64,000 nucleotides of DNA from Gymnopilus junonius (taxonomy: Eukaryota; Basidiomycota; Agaricomycetes; Agaricales; Galerinaceae): assembly GCA_015501075.1 (NCBI GenBank), contig JADNYJ010000153.1, positions 31,371-95,370 of the forward strand, given 5' to 3'. Shown piece by piece: positions 46,501 through 59,515 of this stretch (the stretch's first letter is position 1; the number at the start of each line of letters is the position of its first letter). The notes below the pieces were generated by a model that saw nothing but the letters and a program-made list of their open reading frames with translations, searched no databases and was not told the DNA's origin. The translations under genes were made by a program, and so were the position numbers.

Positions 46501-48157
46501 ATGTCTTTTCTTTCTTTCTTTTTGTGTCTCTCAGCAGTTTATCCTCGAGCCATAATCTTCCTCTTCACTTACTACCTGGTATCACAAATGACTTGGATCG
46601 ATCTCTACTAAACCCCGCCGCAAATCCCGACTTCTTCGGTCAGAGGTCGATCTACAACATCATCTGGAGCTGCTTGGTGGACGATCTTTGCCTGTACATG
46701 GATCGCCGTGCACCCCAACCTTCCAGCCCCAAAAGGATGGCGATATACGTGTCTTTGCGCGCCCATTTGGCCATTATGGGATACCTCCTTCTCGCACCGG
46801 AAATGGTTATTATCTGGGTTGCACGTCAATATATTGCTGTTCTAGAGATCTCGCAGCGCCACTCTGGTACGTGAGTTAGAATTATTCACTGGCTATTCCT
46901 TCAGTCTGACTTCGTCATTAGATAGAGGATGGACCAAGACTCATGCCTTTTTTCTCGTAATGGGGGGTTTCATGCTTTATGAAAACAACCAACCAATACG
47001 AACCTTGGAATATCGTGAATTCGAAGAATTGCTGGAACAAGAAAAAATCGACTGGCCATCCATTACGGAGGAAGAAATCAACGACAAGAGTAAAGGTGAT
47101 TACTTATCCAAGGCTGCTGTCCTCCTCCAAACCTCGTGGTTCATTGCCCAATGTATCGTAAGAGGGAGGTACAGGTTGGCAGTGACAGAACTGGAGGTTA
47201 TGACCCTCGCTTTCACTGCTATTACGATTGTTATTTATTCCCTTTGGTGGCACAAACCTTTGGACATCCGAGTCGCCGTTCCAGTTCATTTGAAGGAAGG
47301 AGACCACATTACAGCGAGCCCAATCACCCTGGAAAAAATTTCCTCCTTATCGGAATCGGGTAAGGAGATCGCCGGTGTCGACGCCATTGACACGGAACCA
47401 CGTAAGGATCTACCGCGTTCACCCTCTTCAGACCACACGCTACCACCATCACGCACCTCCGTACCCGAGTTACATATTTCCACAAAGAAATCAAGCCATA
47501 AAAGCTCGGAATCTCTCCGACAATCATCTCTTCCTATCACCACTTCTCCTCATCCCAATACCCAAAGTCCCATCGTCGACCTTCATACCCAATGGATACT
47601 CTATACGTTTCCGAGCCCATCTTAAAGAACAGCAACAAAAACACGGCATTTGGAAGGGTACAGCATATGTTCTCTTCGTCTCTCCTTACTACCCCTTTTT
47701 CAGCGCATTCGACGACATGGTATTTTGTTCAACTCTTGATGGAAGGGAATTCCGCTTCCCGACCTTCTACTCCCCACAGAGTGAGAATGAAAGCCTCAGC
47801 TCCCTTCTCGGCTTACTCGTCGCGCTGACCTTTGGTGGCATCCATTGCATCGCATGGTCGTTCCATTTCCCATCCCTTCAGGAACGCTGGCTGTGGAGGA
47901 TTTCAGCGGTCCTCGTCTCTGGTTTACCGATCGTGATAGTGGCGTTTTCTGTGTTCGTAGATGGTGGTAAGGATGGATACAGTTCGAGATTGGCCGAGTT
48001 TCTCGACAACTTGATCAGCTCGTTTTTGATGATTGTTGTTTGTATTTATATGTCAGCTCGGTTGCTTCTTCTCATCCTTCCTATCATCGGTCTTCGTGCA
48101 TTACCTGCAAGTGCGTATGCCAATATCAACTGGACAACGTATATTCCACATGTCTAA
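46501..48157 (+). pseudogene. Multi-span membrane protein of a large fungal family
   Basis: Family of unknown function, widespread in Agaricomycetes. A hydrophobic leader (from ATG 46501) is followed by RSIYNIIWSCL and, in the next frame, IFACTWIAVHPNLPAPKGW, then LRAHLAIMGYLLLAPEMV with WVARQYIA. An intron near 46868-46921 leads to RGWTKTHAFFLVMGGFMLY, WPSITEEEINDKSKGD and VLLQTSWFIAQCIVRG, then WWHKPLD. The C-terminal half has LGLLVALTFGGIHCIAWSFH, LWRISAVLVSGLPIVIV, IYMSARLLLLILPIIGLRAL and the family end WTTYIPHV. I expect about six membrane spans. Frame slips near 46673, 46740 and 47600 without splice signals mark decay or sequence error. Confidence 0.78.
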
Positions 48158-48298
48158 TGTAGTGCTGACTATACCAATATAAGCTCTGTTGGATCCTCTG
48201 CATGAAGGCGTCAATCTCGAAGCGGATACAGTATACTGAGGATTGAGCAGTTTTGGCTTTTTGTTATTGGCAGGGGTTGAAAGGTTCTTGGTCTACAA

Positions 48299-48800
48299 GT
48301 GCATGGGGGGGTACGCCTCGTTTGCCTCAATGTCTGTACTGACTGGGGCGACAGGTCCCCAACATCGCCATTGCGGGACATGTTCCGGTCGCTAGCGTCG
48401 ATCTCTCTCTCGGTATCTGACGACGATACCATCCAATTCATGCTTGAAATGGGAAGCACCGATTGCTTCCCTCTCCTCCGCATACTGAAATTCCATCGCA
48501 TAAAGAGGCGCGAAAATTGGTCGGCACAATGGACGCAGCAGTACCCTTATGGTCCGATCATGTCATTTTCTTCAACGCAGGACGGAAAGCGGGCGGCCTA
48601 TCGAGACCATCGACATCACAGGTCGTCAAGCATCCAGATTGTACGACATGGGCTTCTTCGAAACGTTACCAGGTCTCAAAGTGCGATATGTACATAAGGA
48701 CCAGACCATCGTTGAATACGTATGTGGGACGGGAAAGCCAGAGAACCTGCAGTTTGGAAGAGATGAAATGATTAAGAGGATTCAATCGGTCAGTGAGTAA
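48299..48800 (+). pseudogene. F-box/LRR C-terminal fragment
   Basis: Frame 1 has TSPLRDMFRSLASISLSVSD and DCFPLLRILKFHRIKR. A second frame continues with RRTESGRPIETIDITGRQ and MGFFETLPGLKVRYVHKD, ending at 48800. The leucine pattern and the terminal helix are those of Agaricomycete F-box/LRR tails. No F-box is present and the upstream boundary is unclear. Confidence 0.4.
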
Positions 48801-48993
48801 CCAATATATTGTCGAGCGCGCGTCTTACAACCAAAACACAAGATCTGAATTGGTGGTATTATATTTAAGTATGACATTGACCTGTGCCCCTTTCCTCTGA
48901 AGTAATGCACGTCAAATATACCCATCTATTTATATGCTCGTCTGAAGGACTGAGCATTCAAATCATACAGATCAACTTTAGAGCATTGCTTCA

Positions 48994-51505
48994 TCAAAGA
49001 GCTGCTTTCCCCGCCGTCTAAAAAGAAAAGGAGGTAAATGAAATGTGAAGGTACAGAAAAGAGGAGTGACATACCTCAATCGGTAAAAACAACATAAGAA
49101 GTGCAGCTACAAGAAATAGGGATGCAGATACAAAGATCGGCCTTAAACAAAGTGCAAGTTAATTTAAATCAAGGAGTTATCACTCTCAAAAGATAACGAC
49201 TGACCCGTTCGCGTTGGTACCAGTGCGCCGACCGCAGAGGTGGTGGCGATCTTGATGACAGGTGAAAGGATACCAGTGATCCTGTTGAAACTACTGGCGA
49301 TGGAGTCTCCAGTTCCGCGATGAGGTGCCGGGAAGACCTGAGAAACAACGCACTTGTAAATGAAAGGAGGTGGGAAATAGGGAATGAGAATAATGTACCT
49401 CTGGAGTATAAGCGTAGAGTACGCCGTACATCTTAATAACATGAGCATAAGCAACACTCGCACGTAAGCCTTGTACTCACAGCATTCCTACAAAAGACCA
49501 TAAGTCCAATATACGAAGAAATAATAACAAAGCAACGTACGAAGTGACTGAAGTCGTGCAGGTATATCCAAGAACAGCCGCCTGGCTATTACTCGTCGTA
49601 AACAAGAACAAGAAAATCCCAGTAAGCGTCGTCGACACCGCCATGACCAACTTCCTCCCCCCAAAGGAATATTTCCCACTGCGTCTCGTCCAATCCACCA
49701 CCGCACACGCGATGAGCGAACCGGGAATACCAAGGACGGAAACGATCGTGTAATTGCGGTACGTGACGCTGACGGCGCTGTTACCGCTGGGTACGCGATC
49801 CCGCAGATAGAAAGGGAGGAAGGCGCTGAAAAGCGGATAGGCGAGCCCGATGAGTCCTGGAAAGGGACGTGAGAAGGTCAGGCTGGGAGAGGCAATAATG
49901 TGGATGGATGGATGGATGGGACGTACCCCATAAAAGGATGGTGATTGAGCTGTTGATGGCCAGTTTTCTGCCGGCGAAGAGAGGCTTGACGTGGGACAAA
50001 GAGAGGTGGGAAAACGATTCTTTCACCACCTGCAGCATGGTCCTGAGTGGTAATGTCGCACTTCCTTGGATCTCTTGAAGTTGGTCTAGCGTTAAGGAAA
50101 TTGATTTTCCGTTCTTGCGTGCTAAATGCTCCATGACCTGTGTCTCTACATGAGGGAAACTAGCAAAAAAAAACATGCAGGAGGGTCAAACCTTGATCGC
50201 CTCCTCATCCCGCCCGTTTGCAATGAGATATTTCGGTGATTCTTGGAGGTTGAAAATGAAAAAGCGGCAGATGAACATCAAGAGGGTGAGAGCGCCACTA
50301 TCGGGATATTGGGTAAGTCATCAATGACGTAGAAAAGGTGCTAACAGCTCACAGCGTATAGCTAAATTGACGAAAACATTAGCATTCAAATACATTTAAA
50401 CTATAAAGAGATGGATGACTCGCAAGGTGTATCTCCAACCCATATTCTCGGCCTTTGGGCATTGGCCCACTGGTACGTCACTTGCGCAGGAAAAGTTGCC
50501 AATAAAGCCCCATGCTACGACGGAAGCTACAAGCTGGCCTATAGCCCACCAAGCGGAGAGGAGAGTCAACGTCCACTGTTGTAGTATTCATTAATGTCGA
50601 CATTTTCAGAAATCGGTGGCGGCGGCTCGTACCTGATACGATCCGGGAATGTGCTCCAAGTATAAGGCACCTGAAATCATTCTGGCTCAGGAGAGAATCT
50701 CAATGGCGCACGGGGGACATACCATCAACGGGTAAGCTTGATTAGAATCGTGGTCAGAGTCGGATGAAGAAAGCTGCATTGAATGTACGCACTTTCCACC
50801 TACGCCAAACCCGAGACACGCCACTAATGCTCCGAAAGTTGTGAAATTGGGGGATCCAGCAGACGCGATACCGAATACTCCTGCTAGAAAAAGGGTAATC
50901 TGACCGAAAACATGAGCGAGGAGCATCGGCAAAGTAGAAGAATAAACAAGACTGACATTAAACGAGACTCTTCTTCCAATCAAGTCCGCCAGGACACCCC
51001 ATAAAGAAGCACCAATGATGAGACCAACGTATAGTGCGAGCGTAGCGAATTCCACGCGAACAGGGTTCAGTTCCTGCTGAACTTGGGGTAAGACGATGGC
51101 TACCCCTTGCAGCCAGATGTCTAAACTCCACAAATGAAGTTAGCTCGTTGTGGCTTTACTGCTGGAAAGGCACTTACTATCCGCCATCCACCCAAAGCCC
51201 GTGAGCACGAAAAGCTCTATCTGATATCGTCCGAACCCGATCCTGATGCAGAACGTGTCCGTTATTGAGGGCTCAAAGAGAGTCGCGGGCAGGACTTACT
51301 CTTCTTGTAAACATTTATTAACTGGGATGACGGTTAATATTGAATGCAGTGAAAAGAAGACTTTACACGTACTCAGGTGACATTTCAGCTCGTATGCCCT
51401 GTTGACCCCACTCTCCGTATTGAGTTCCGTCAGATCTTCAGCCTGCGTTTCGAGGTAAGGTCCAATCCCCTTTTCAATGCTTGCTTCCTTGTCGTTACTC
51501 GTCAT
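48994..51505 (-). CDS. MFS transporter (SV2/sugar-porter-like)
   Basis: Twelve-span major facilitator, plasma membrane or vacuole, substrate unknown. From ATG 51505 (MTSNDKEASIEKGIGPYLET) about eleven short introns are removed. Ordered blocks: FGRYQIELFVLTGFGWMAD, DIWLQGVAIVLPQVQQELNP, the loop motif GVLADLIGRR, FTTFGALVACLGFGVGG joining NLPVDGALYLEHIPGSYQ, KAENMGWRYT, LARKNGKSISLTLDQLQEIQ, the central loop ending in AGRKLAINSSITILLWG, VVDWTRRSGKYSFGGRK, EVFPAPHRGTGDSIASSFNR, and the end FLPIETAGKAAL with TGA 48994-48996. A probable 1-bp deletion near 49230 breaks the link between TSAVG and the exon starting PIFVSASLF. Otherwise complete; the break could be a sequence error. Confidence 0.88.
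49900..49920. repeat. Short (GGAT)n run in an MFS intron
   Basis: About four tandem GGAT units inside an intron of the MFS gene. Confidence 0.7.
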
Positions 51506-52380
51506 GGCGCGTTAGTCGTGAAGGCTCGTTGGTGATAGCGTTGGAATGGACGGCTCCAGCAGAGGGACGGATAAAACTGGCAGACGACTTCATTTAGCCT
51601 ATGGCTATGAGATTATATATATAGAAGCAAGCTCACCAAACCGTATGGACAGATAACTTTCATATCGAACGTGCTTCGTTCCGTGGGACCCGGCTCCATC
51701 AACACGCTTAAATATTTCCTTCTGGAAGTCATAGATATACAGGGTGATAAGCGTTTAGAAACCTAGGAAAATCGGGGGAGTAGTGGTTGGAAAAACATAG
51801 GATTGACCATGACGGTAGAAAGCAAGATGCGTTGACTTAGTCTCAGTGTGAAATCCCCCTTCAGACCAAATTCGACCTCCGACCGACGCCCTACGCACCT
51901 CCTCTGAATTCCTTGACATATAACTTTCAATATGCTTTCTCAATGTGATTATACCCGCAGTAGTTACGGAACTTGACCTTGATCAGTGTTGACGAGACGT
52001 CCTCAGAACTCAAATTCCCAAGAATGCATGTCTGCTGTCAATGTTACTCTCGATCAAATAGTAAGTATTATATGGTCATTTACAAAGCCACTGTTGAATA
52101 CTTGGTTCGATTTTGAGTCAGGGACGGGATCCTGATCATGATTCAGATCGACTGCTTACCACACCCTTTCTGCCTGTTTCAACACCTTGTCGAACAGATA
52201 TTCAACCAGCTGTTATCAGACATGTTGCTCATTTCCTTATCATCTGCTTTCCATATATCATTTTGAGTAGAACGCAGGCAGCTCATTCGATCCCTGGACA
52301 ACTTTAACATCTTGATCAACTTGAAATCCACTCGCTCTAGCAAACATCGGCACTCATGGACACTTGGGATCCATCATCGA
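51506..52380. other. MFS upstream region, no gene seen
   Basis: The short frames are unsupported. It should contain the MFS promoter; a TATA-like run (TATATATA) lies at about 51614-51622. Confidence 0.45.
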
Positions 52381-52730
52381 CCATGAACGGTTACGGTTAC
52401 CGGTTACTACCACCACTGGGACTCTTATCCTCACAGTCTCGGCGCCGATATCGTCAAGTTCATACTAAGCGTCGACCTTGAAGATTACGAGGAGATGGCC
52501 TACCTGGTTGGATGGCATCACTTGGCTTGATGAAAGATGAAGTATTTATATTCAAATTCGCCGCCGCCCATCGAAGTTCATCAGACATACGTGAAGCTAG
52601 GGTTTGCCGATACGCTTGAGGATGAGCGGCCGTTCCGAAGTTGGGATGAAATTCTGTATAAAAAAGAACATACGGCTGTTCTGCCGATTATCCAGAGTGG
52701 AGGACTTACACATGTCCTTGGCTCGAGCAT
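52381..52730 (+). pseudogene. Fragment of a conserved uncharacterised family (HWDSYPxxLG)
   Basis: One frame reads YYHHWDSYPHSLGADIV, then LEDYEEMAYLVGW. After two adjacent TGA codons near 52528 it continues with PIEVHQTYVKLGFADTLEDE and RPFRSWDEILYKKEH. The aromatic-H-x-DSYPxxLG motif is the signature of a widespread family of unknown function. The N-terminal side and the C-terminal end are missing. Confidence 0.55.
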
Positions 52731-53900
52731 GTTTATCTATCTATGTTTATGTCTTTTCCCCTGGAGCTTATTACCAATGTCAATAACAGGTAATTTTAAC
52801 ATTCGACTTGGTCTTTTTTAAATAGGGTTATTTCATCGATTTCGAAAATGAGACACAGGAGATTCGGGAGAAAGGTTCCACGTGAAGTAGCCAAAAGTCA
52901 CATTTAAAGGAACTGGTCAAAGGTGGGATTAAGGGGTTTTCAGCTCGCTTTAAGTACTAAATTGAAAGTTAGAACCTGAAATCTTACCAGAGCTCCTCTG
53001 TCATTCGACTCTGACGTAATGCCATGCGCACGCCAGCGGCCATTGTCCTTACAAAAGCGAACAAATCGGTTCACTCTAACACTCCAAATGCCCGTCGAAA
53101 GCCTCTGGTCCAAGTAATATGGAGGTCTTCCAGCTATCATCGAAAAACCAACGCCCCCTGCTACCGGCAATACAATTCCCTTGCCAAGCTCACACATTGT
53201 CTCCACCAGCCCTCCACTCCCAACTCACAAAAACGGAAAAGCAAAACCTAAAGAACATCCAATTCATCCTTCGAAAACACCCCTCCTAATCATCTCACGC
53301 ACTCAAGATCTTTTTTATTCATAAGAAAGATACTCTAACTCTATCTGCGAGCGGGGAATTAACATGGGGGCCTAGCTCCCATTACATTACTACCCCAGCT
53401 CACGCACCTTTCGGTTGACTATTCCAATCCCAAGTTCGTTCGTGCAGGGGACCTTGTTAACGAGGTGATGTCCCGACTTGGAAGTGGAAAGAAGTGAGAC
53501 GTCCAAGCGGCACCGGATGTTCGTGGGATAAGAGGGTGGTGCAGGTCCCGGAGGGACGATTACTAGGTGGGGGAGTTGGGAGCGTGGTGTAACGAGGTTC
53601 AAGAGATGTTTTCTTGGAAAGAGGGTGTGAAAAGGGTCCAGCGAATGAATCCTGTGGAGGGTAAAGGTAAATAATGGGCGCACGTTCCCCTTGCTCTTGA
53701 TGTGCGTACTCTCCCCGGCTCTGTGTTAAAGATGGCTCGCAAGTCAGCGCCCCTCCGCAGGGCCCTATCATCCGGCTGTTGTTGCATCTCGGACAGCGCG
53801 GTCAACGGATATAAGGAGGTTGCATGCTAAATAAAGAAATACATGTTATCGGGCAGTGTCGCAGGTTTAAACAGAAACGAGAGCTCACTGACATACCAAA
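52731..53900. other. No supported gene
   Basis: Several open but unrecognised frames on both strands between 52940 and 53805. Nothing connects by splice sites into a credible protein. Confidence 0.45.
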
Positions 53901-53949
53901 GGCGTCATCATGCAATGTATTTCACTATCTTCACACCTTCTTACTCCGC

Positions 53950-54600
53950 TCTAATGTTCCCCCATAGTTCGACCGACAGTATTAGCTAGACGAGCAAAGG
54001 GTAATTATGAGTGACAATGCAGAGTCTGTGATGCGAAGCGTACCCGCCTTCCGTGGCACGATACAGGGAGGAACTAAAGCGCCCATATATCCTGTATAAA
54101 TGAAATGAGCAAAGACGCGACCACGGACAGCCTACAGGCAGAATCGACTCACCTCAGCCCTTTGTTTGAATGACAACTCCAATAGATGTACGGAAGACCG
54201 AGTGCCAATCATAAACACCGCCTCGTCTTCCCAACTCTGAGAGGGTCCGATGCTGCTTGCTACTGCAAGGCGTGTCACGCAGGCGACCACACCCACTGGC
54301 ATGTGTGGTGATGGTGGGTGCTTAACCATAGCAGAAAGGTTGATGTTGACCATCAAAGGACGGGAGAGGGAGAGAGCTAACAAGAGGAGCCGCAGGATAC
54401 ACTCCTTGTGCACCCCGTTCCTGGAACTTGGTTTACCATCGATAGGCCTAGATAACCAGCATTGTACACCCAGCAAGAACGTCAGCCGTGGGCTGCTTAG
54501 CAAGTAACATCGACTTCAGTACCATCCTCAGTCCTGTGCGCATCGTGTTGGCGGCGGCAGCGGGTACTTCAATATCTGTACGTCACATAAAAAGTCTCAG
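53950..54600 (-). other. Possible unrecognised spliced gene remnant
   Basis: Two minus-strand segments look coding and joinable: one with SQSWEDEAVFMIGTRSSVHL and LLELSFKQRAE, followed by a GTGAGT donor and an acceptor ending TATACAG, then DIWALVPPCIVPRKAGTLRI. An upstream stretch reads NTMRTGLRMVLKSMLLAKQ. I do not recognise the protein, and the start and end are not resolved. Confidence 0.3.
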
Positions 54601-55717
54601 AAAGAGGGAAAATCGAGAGGGAAGGAAAACCAATGATCACCCTCCTTCAGCCTGCAGGAATATAAATATAAATAAGAACACGAAATCGGAATGAGGGGGG
54701 CGCTGTCCCGCCGGGGTTAAGTAGTGTGAGGACCAAGTGGTGATAGCAGTGATGACGCCGCACCGTTCGGATGTCCACCGAAACGCGCTGGTCGGCAGGG
54801 CTCTAGCGCGCACAATAGCTATGTATGAAACACGATGTGGATAAGAAAAACAGCATTGATCACAAAGAGCAATAAGCACCTGCAAATTCTCGCCCAGAAA
54901 CTCCAAAAAACATCTACAATTCGACCTTGGGCGACATTCTGCCTGACATTAGTTGGACGTTGGAGGAGTGGCATCGTTGAAAAGGTAGAGGGGACATTTT
55001 CGTTTTGTGGCAGGAAAGATTAAAGATTGCTGGCGTGGACCAGAGGGTTAGGGTTTCACCGATTAGCCCAGTCCCGGTCCGGAAAAGAGCCTCAGAGTTC
55101 CGCGGCCGTCTTTCAACTTTCGACGCCATTTCAACACTCCATTTGACACTATTTTTCATTATAATCCTCAGCCATATGCACATCCAGTTATTTTTACATT
55201 CAGTACGCTCAAACCTTGAAGATAATCGTGGTCTAATCAGCCCAAAAAGTGAGTAAGTGATTGACCTTGGGTTGATCACTCCGCTTTCTTCGCCCTTGCT
55301 TCGTCCAGTGAAGTTTGAGCATGCTCGTATAGTAAAGTTTTATGCTACATTTTTACTTACTAGCTGACCTTTTAACATCTATTAGGCATTTATGTTTCGC
55401 TTTGCACCCTACCTCCTGCTGTATCTTCAAAAACCTCATCTGAGGGGTACAGCACCAGTTTATTTGGCCACGAGGTCTGACGGCCCGCATTTTTATCTCA
55501 GCATTTCAAGACATTGCGTCTCATCATCACCATCGCTCATAATCACCAATGAGCACCTACTAAGCTCCTTGTACATCACACCCTTGGCGAGACAAATTCT
55601 TGACCTCAAGTATTTCTCGGGCTCAGAATACAGGTCTTATTTCCCCGAAAACAATCAGTAAGTCACGGTAATAGTTCCTTTCTGTGCATTCATATCATTG
55701 AAACTTTTGACTCAACT
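54601..55717. other. No supported gene
   Basis: Short frames on both strands, one with MASKVERRPRNSEALFRTG (minus, near 55125), are not connected to any family. Confidence 0.4.
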
Positions 55718-58049
55718 TTGAGTTCGACCGTTACACAGGCAATGAATGCACATAGAACTCCTGTTTTAAAATTGAATAATGACACCCTGTCAAGAATATT
55801 CACACTTATCGCCCTGGACAATGTCCCAATGCATCTCGGTCTTGGCCTGCTGCGCAGACATACCTGGGAACAACGCCCCCTGGTCATCATCTTGGTGTGC
55901 TCTCATGTCTCTCATGGATGGCGAGCACTTATTCTTAACTTGCCCTCTCTCTGGGGTTGTCTCATTGACTTTCCCGTTTTATCGAGACTAAAAGAGGAAT
56001 GGAGGCATGAAATTGTACGATGGACCGGTCATAGCGATCTTCTGCTGAGAGGCTTTGTTGATATGCGCAAACCGGGCGAAGGAAACTTTTTTTACACTCT
56101 AATTAAGGAACACTGGGCAAGGATTCGAGTTCTGAAAGTCGAATTCGACTTTCAGGAGACAATCGCAGCGCATATCTTGGACATGTTATCTCGGCCGGCT
56201 CCAGTTCTACAGGTGTTTGAAATCAAGTTCCGACACCATCCAAGTGGTCGTCCCTCTGCCTCCTCAGCATATTTTGACCAGCTGATAACGAAAACAGCTC
56301 CTTCGATCCGTATACTCACTTTGGATGCTCTAAACCTCCGCATGTCCCGAAATTCTAACACGCAATGGATATCGGGCCTTAGGGAGCTCGTAATATCCCA
56401 CACCACGTCGATGTCACATATCGATTGGTTGTTCGCATTGGAACGAATGCCTAATATCGAACATTTGATTATGGATCATGCAATCTCAGTCACCGATTCC
56501 GTAAACGTATCCACAGCGCTCCAACTCCAGAATCTTAAATACATTGGTATTCACGATGAACACCTTCAATCGTCTATTGCCATTCTATCGTGCCTAACAC
56601 CCCGCCTTGGATGCAGCTTATCTTTGACTGCCAAAACGTTTTCTGATCATGAGCAATTAACAATGGCCAGGGAAGTGGTGTCTAGATATTTCTCAAATTT
56701 TTTGAGAGGTATCCCTTCCAGAGATCTCAATCTTATAATCAGAGCGCAAAACTTTACCATTGAGTATCCTTCACCGACTTTGCATTCCTTAGAATTCATA
56801 GTTGACGTTTATCCTGGACCACAAGAGACCTCCACGCACTGCACTTACACTTCGACGCATTTTCTTATCGAAAATTCGACACCTTTCCATCATTGCCTTT
56901 ATTTGAAACTGAAACTGCCGCACACTCAATTCGCAGTTTTCGCTTTATAGTCCGGAGACAAGTTAGTTCTCAAACCGGAGGTCCCCATTTTACCTTCTGT
57001 GCGCCAGTTGATTGTATGCAGCGAACCGTCTGTGTCCGCGGAGGATTGGTTACAAGCATTGAAGCACATGCCCTCATCGAATTTTGGAAATGGAAAATAC
57101 ATTGGCCTGTCAACGTCCGAAACCGGTATATGCGCATCAGCGCACCTTCCCATCTCCGTCACGTCAACATGAAGGGCTCGCTATCATCGTGTGTAACTTT
57201 ACTGGATGGAATAATACCTCGGATGGGTGCTGCTTGCGTTCAAAGTTGCAGTACACTGAGTACGATGTCCTTCCAAGCTCTCTAACTCAAATGCTATCGC
57301 GATATTCCCAGAGTTTTTTCGAACACAACCTCCACACCGTTACCGGGCTTGTATTGTGGGTATCTCACGATTGGCTCTCTATCGGAAATGGGCTGTACTA
57401 TAAAGATCTAAACGCGCCGACGACCTTCCTCATAGAGATCAAATCCATCCCACATTCCCATATCCCAGTCCTCCTGCACCAGGTTCTGCAAGGCTTTCGT
57501 TCCCCAAATTTTGAAAATATTACCACCTTGGAGTTTTACACCATCCTATCATTATCTGACCCCTTGGCATTCAGAAATGTAGAACGCACTATATGCAACT
57601 TCCTGCCCCTCTTGCGCAACGTCCGTACTATTTTAACCGAACGATCCACATCAATTTCGGACTATTTGTATCGCGGTATGCTCACACCCTATTGTAACCA
57701 GAACGGTCTCCTATTTCCCAAGCTATCGAAAGTCAGGGTCAAGCAAATCGCATACAAGCGGCCTTCTTTCTACCAGAGGTACCCAGAGCTACGAGCATTT
57801 TTATCCCTTCGGCAAAAATTGAACATGCCAGTTGATGCAGTGGATTTAACACTCATTCCGAATGACATCAAGTTGGAGGAATTTGAAGAATTTAAGGGGT
57901 TGAAGGTGATTTACAGGAGTAGCATGGCCACGCATTTTCAGGAGCATACTTGTGAAGGTGTGGGTTTGCTGACGGCAATTTTCAGATCCATAGACGGGAT
58001 TTTCATCCATTTCATCCGCGAAATGGACAGGTGGTTCATAATCATTTGA
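55718..58049 (+). pseudogene. Large F-box/LRR protein pseudogene
   Basis: F-box at residues about 17-75: VLKLNNDTLSRIFTLIALDN, then LVCSHVSHGWRALILNLPS with LWGCLIDFP. The first frame (55718-56950) runs 410 codons with LRR-like units (LVISHTTSMSHIDWLFALE, RMPNIEHLIMDHAISVTDS). It stops at TAG 56948-56950, but the same frame continues with LPSVRQLIVCSEPSVSAEDW. It then shifts to frames carrying HLRHVNMKGSLSSCVTLLDG and, from about 57250, KLQYTEYDVLPSSLTQMLSR through LSLRQKLNMPVDAVDLTLIP to 58049. Full length would be about 770 residues. One stop and two slips mark it as decayed. Substrate-receptor role by family only. Confidence 0.8.
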
Positions 58050-59515
58050 GCCATAGTAGTAACCTAAAGGCAGCTGCACCGCTACTTCTGGATACTGATA
58101 GGCACCAGCAAGGATACATATAATAGAAATTTTAGAACTCAAGAGTCGTTTAGGTATTCTATGAGAAATAGATCTGTCAGAGCGGAGAGAATCTGAGATT
58201 GACTAGAAGAAAATAAACTTACGTAGGAGGGCGGGGTGGGATAATAGGAAGCAGAACGTTACATAGTTAGGTTGGAAGCGGTGCAATTCAAGATAAGCTC
58301 ACCCACTTGCTGTTCAATACGGCGCAGATACCACACTACATGGGGAAGATCACACGCTACTTGGCGCCAATCCCCGCAACGCAAGGCCAAGGTAGAGTAC
58401 CCCACCCAATGACAGCCTATCTTTCCATACTCAGAGTTCCATATCAGAGGACGTCCTGACTTACTTCAACTCACATAGATGGACAATAGTGAAGGTGAGC
58501 GCCTCCTCGAGTTCTTGTGCTTCGAGTTAAGGAGCTTGAGGACTGGGAACACCAATATCGGCCATGTAAAGCGACTGGGAGGCCTGAAGCTCGAAAACTG
58601 GAGAATTTAGGGCAATACATGAGAGGAAACCGGCACATAGGCTGGTATGGATGCGAGGGCTGAGGCAAAAGAGCTGTAATGGAGTGGTGTGCTCAAGCGA
58701 TCGAAAGTGAGATAAGGACTGAAGGAAGCAAAGTCGAAGTATTAGCAACGAAAGTGAGAGTACGGAATGCTGAGATGAAGATTAAAAAAGAACCGCCAGA
58801 TGCCTTTTTTCCTTGAAGTTGGGCAGAATCTTGATTTGGATCCAGATAAGATTCAGAGCAGCGAGTGTTGGGCGGCGGGGCGTTGGCTACTGGTCTGTGT
58901 GGAATTATACTGCTGGTTCTGGGAATCGTCCTGAGTTGATGCGAATATGGCAGCAACACCGGAGAGCAAAGCGTTGTTTCTGAAAGATATTAGACGTCGA
59001 ACCGAGGGGCGTGACGGACACAGCCACCGATCACACGTGTTGGAATATTTCGCCGCGTTCAACAGGTAACCGGAACCTTTTGTCGACCTTTTCTTGACCT
59101 TTTCCTTGCCTTTTCCATCGTTGGACGAAGTACGTTCGAAGGTAAGATTTGAGGGTATCACTATGATATTAGCTTACTCAGAGAGTTACAGACTCCAGAG
59201 TACCCTGCCGCACATACTATTCTACAAGCATCTAATCGGAACAGACAATTCCACCGCCCATAATATTGTGGTCCAAATCCATGGATTTCGAGCGCTCCTG
59301 GTTCCATTATGGGTATCGATACGATCGGACGTCTTCCAGCCTGATGCAGCACAAATCTATGATTACTACTGTCATCCGCAACGTTCATTGATTCCTTTCC
59401 CTTACGTTGACGGCACATTCTTCCAAACCCTTTCATGACCCCCAATATCGTCGCTTTGTTTCGTTGATTTTTCTTTGCAGATCTTTTCGTTTGTGGTCAC
59501 CTTTCTGCCCTGCCA
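58050..59515. other. Spacer with an isolated exon-like start
   Basis: A plus-strand exon-like piece begins at ATG 58947 (MAATPESKALFLKDIRRRTE) and ends at a GTAACC donor near 59070, but no matching downstream exon was found. Minus-strand frames at 58320-58750 look protein-like (VFELQASQSLYMADIGV, ALTFTIVHLCELK) with stops between. Nothing is called. Confidence 0.35.

Noticed and set aside
55040..55070. TTAGGG-like telomeric motif
   Set aside because: A single GGGTTAGGGTTTC word, not a repeat array.
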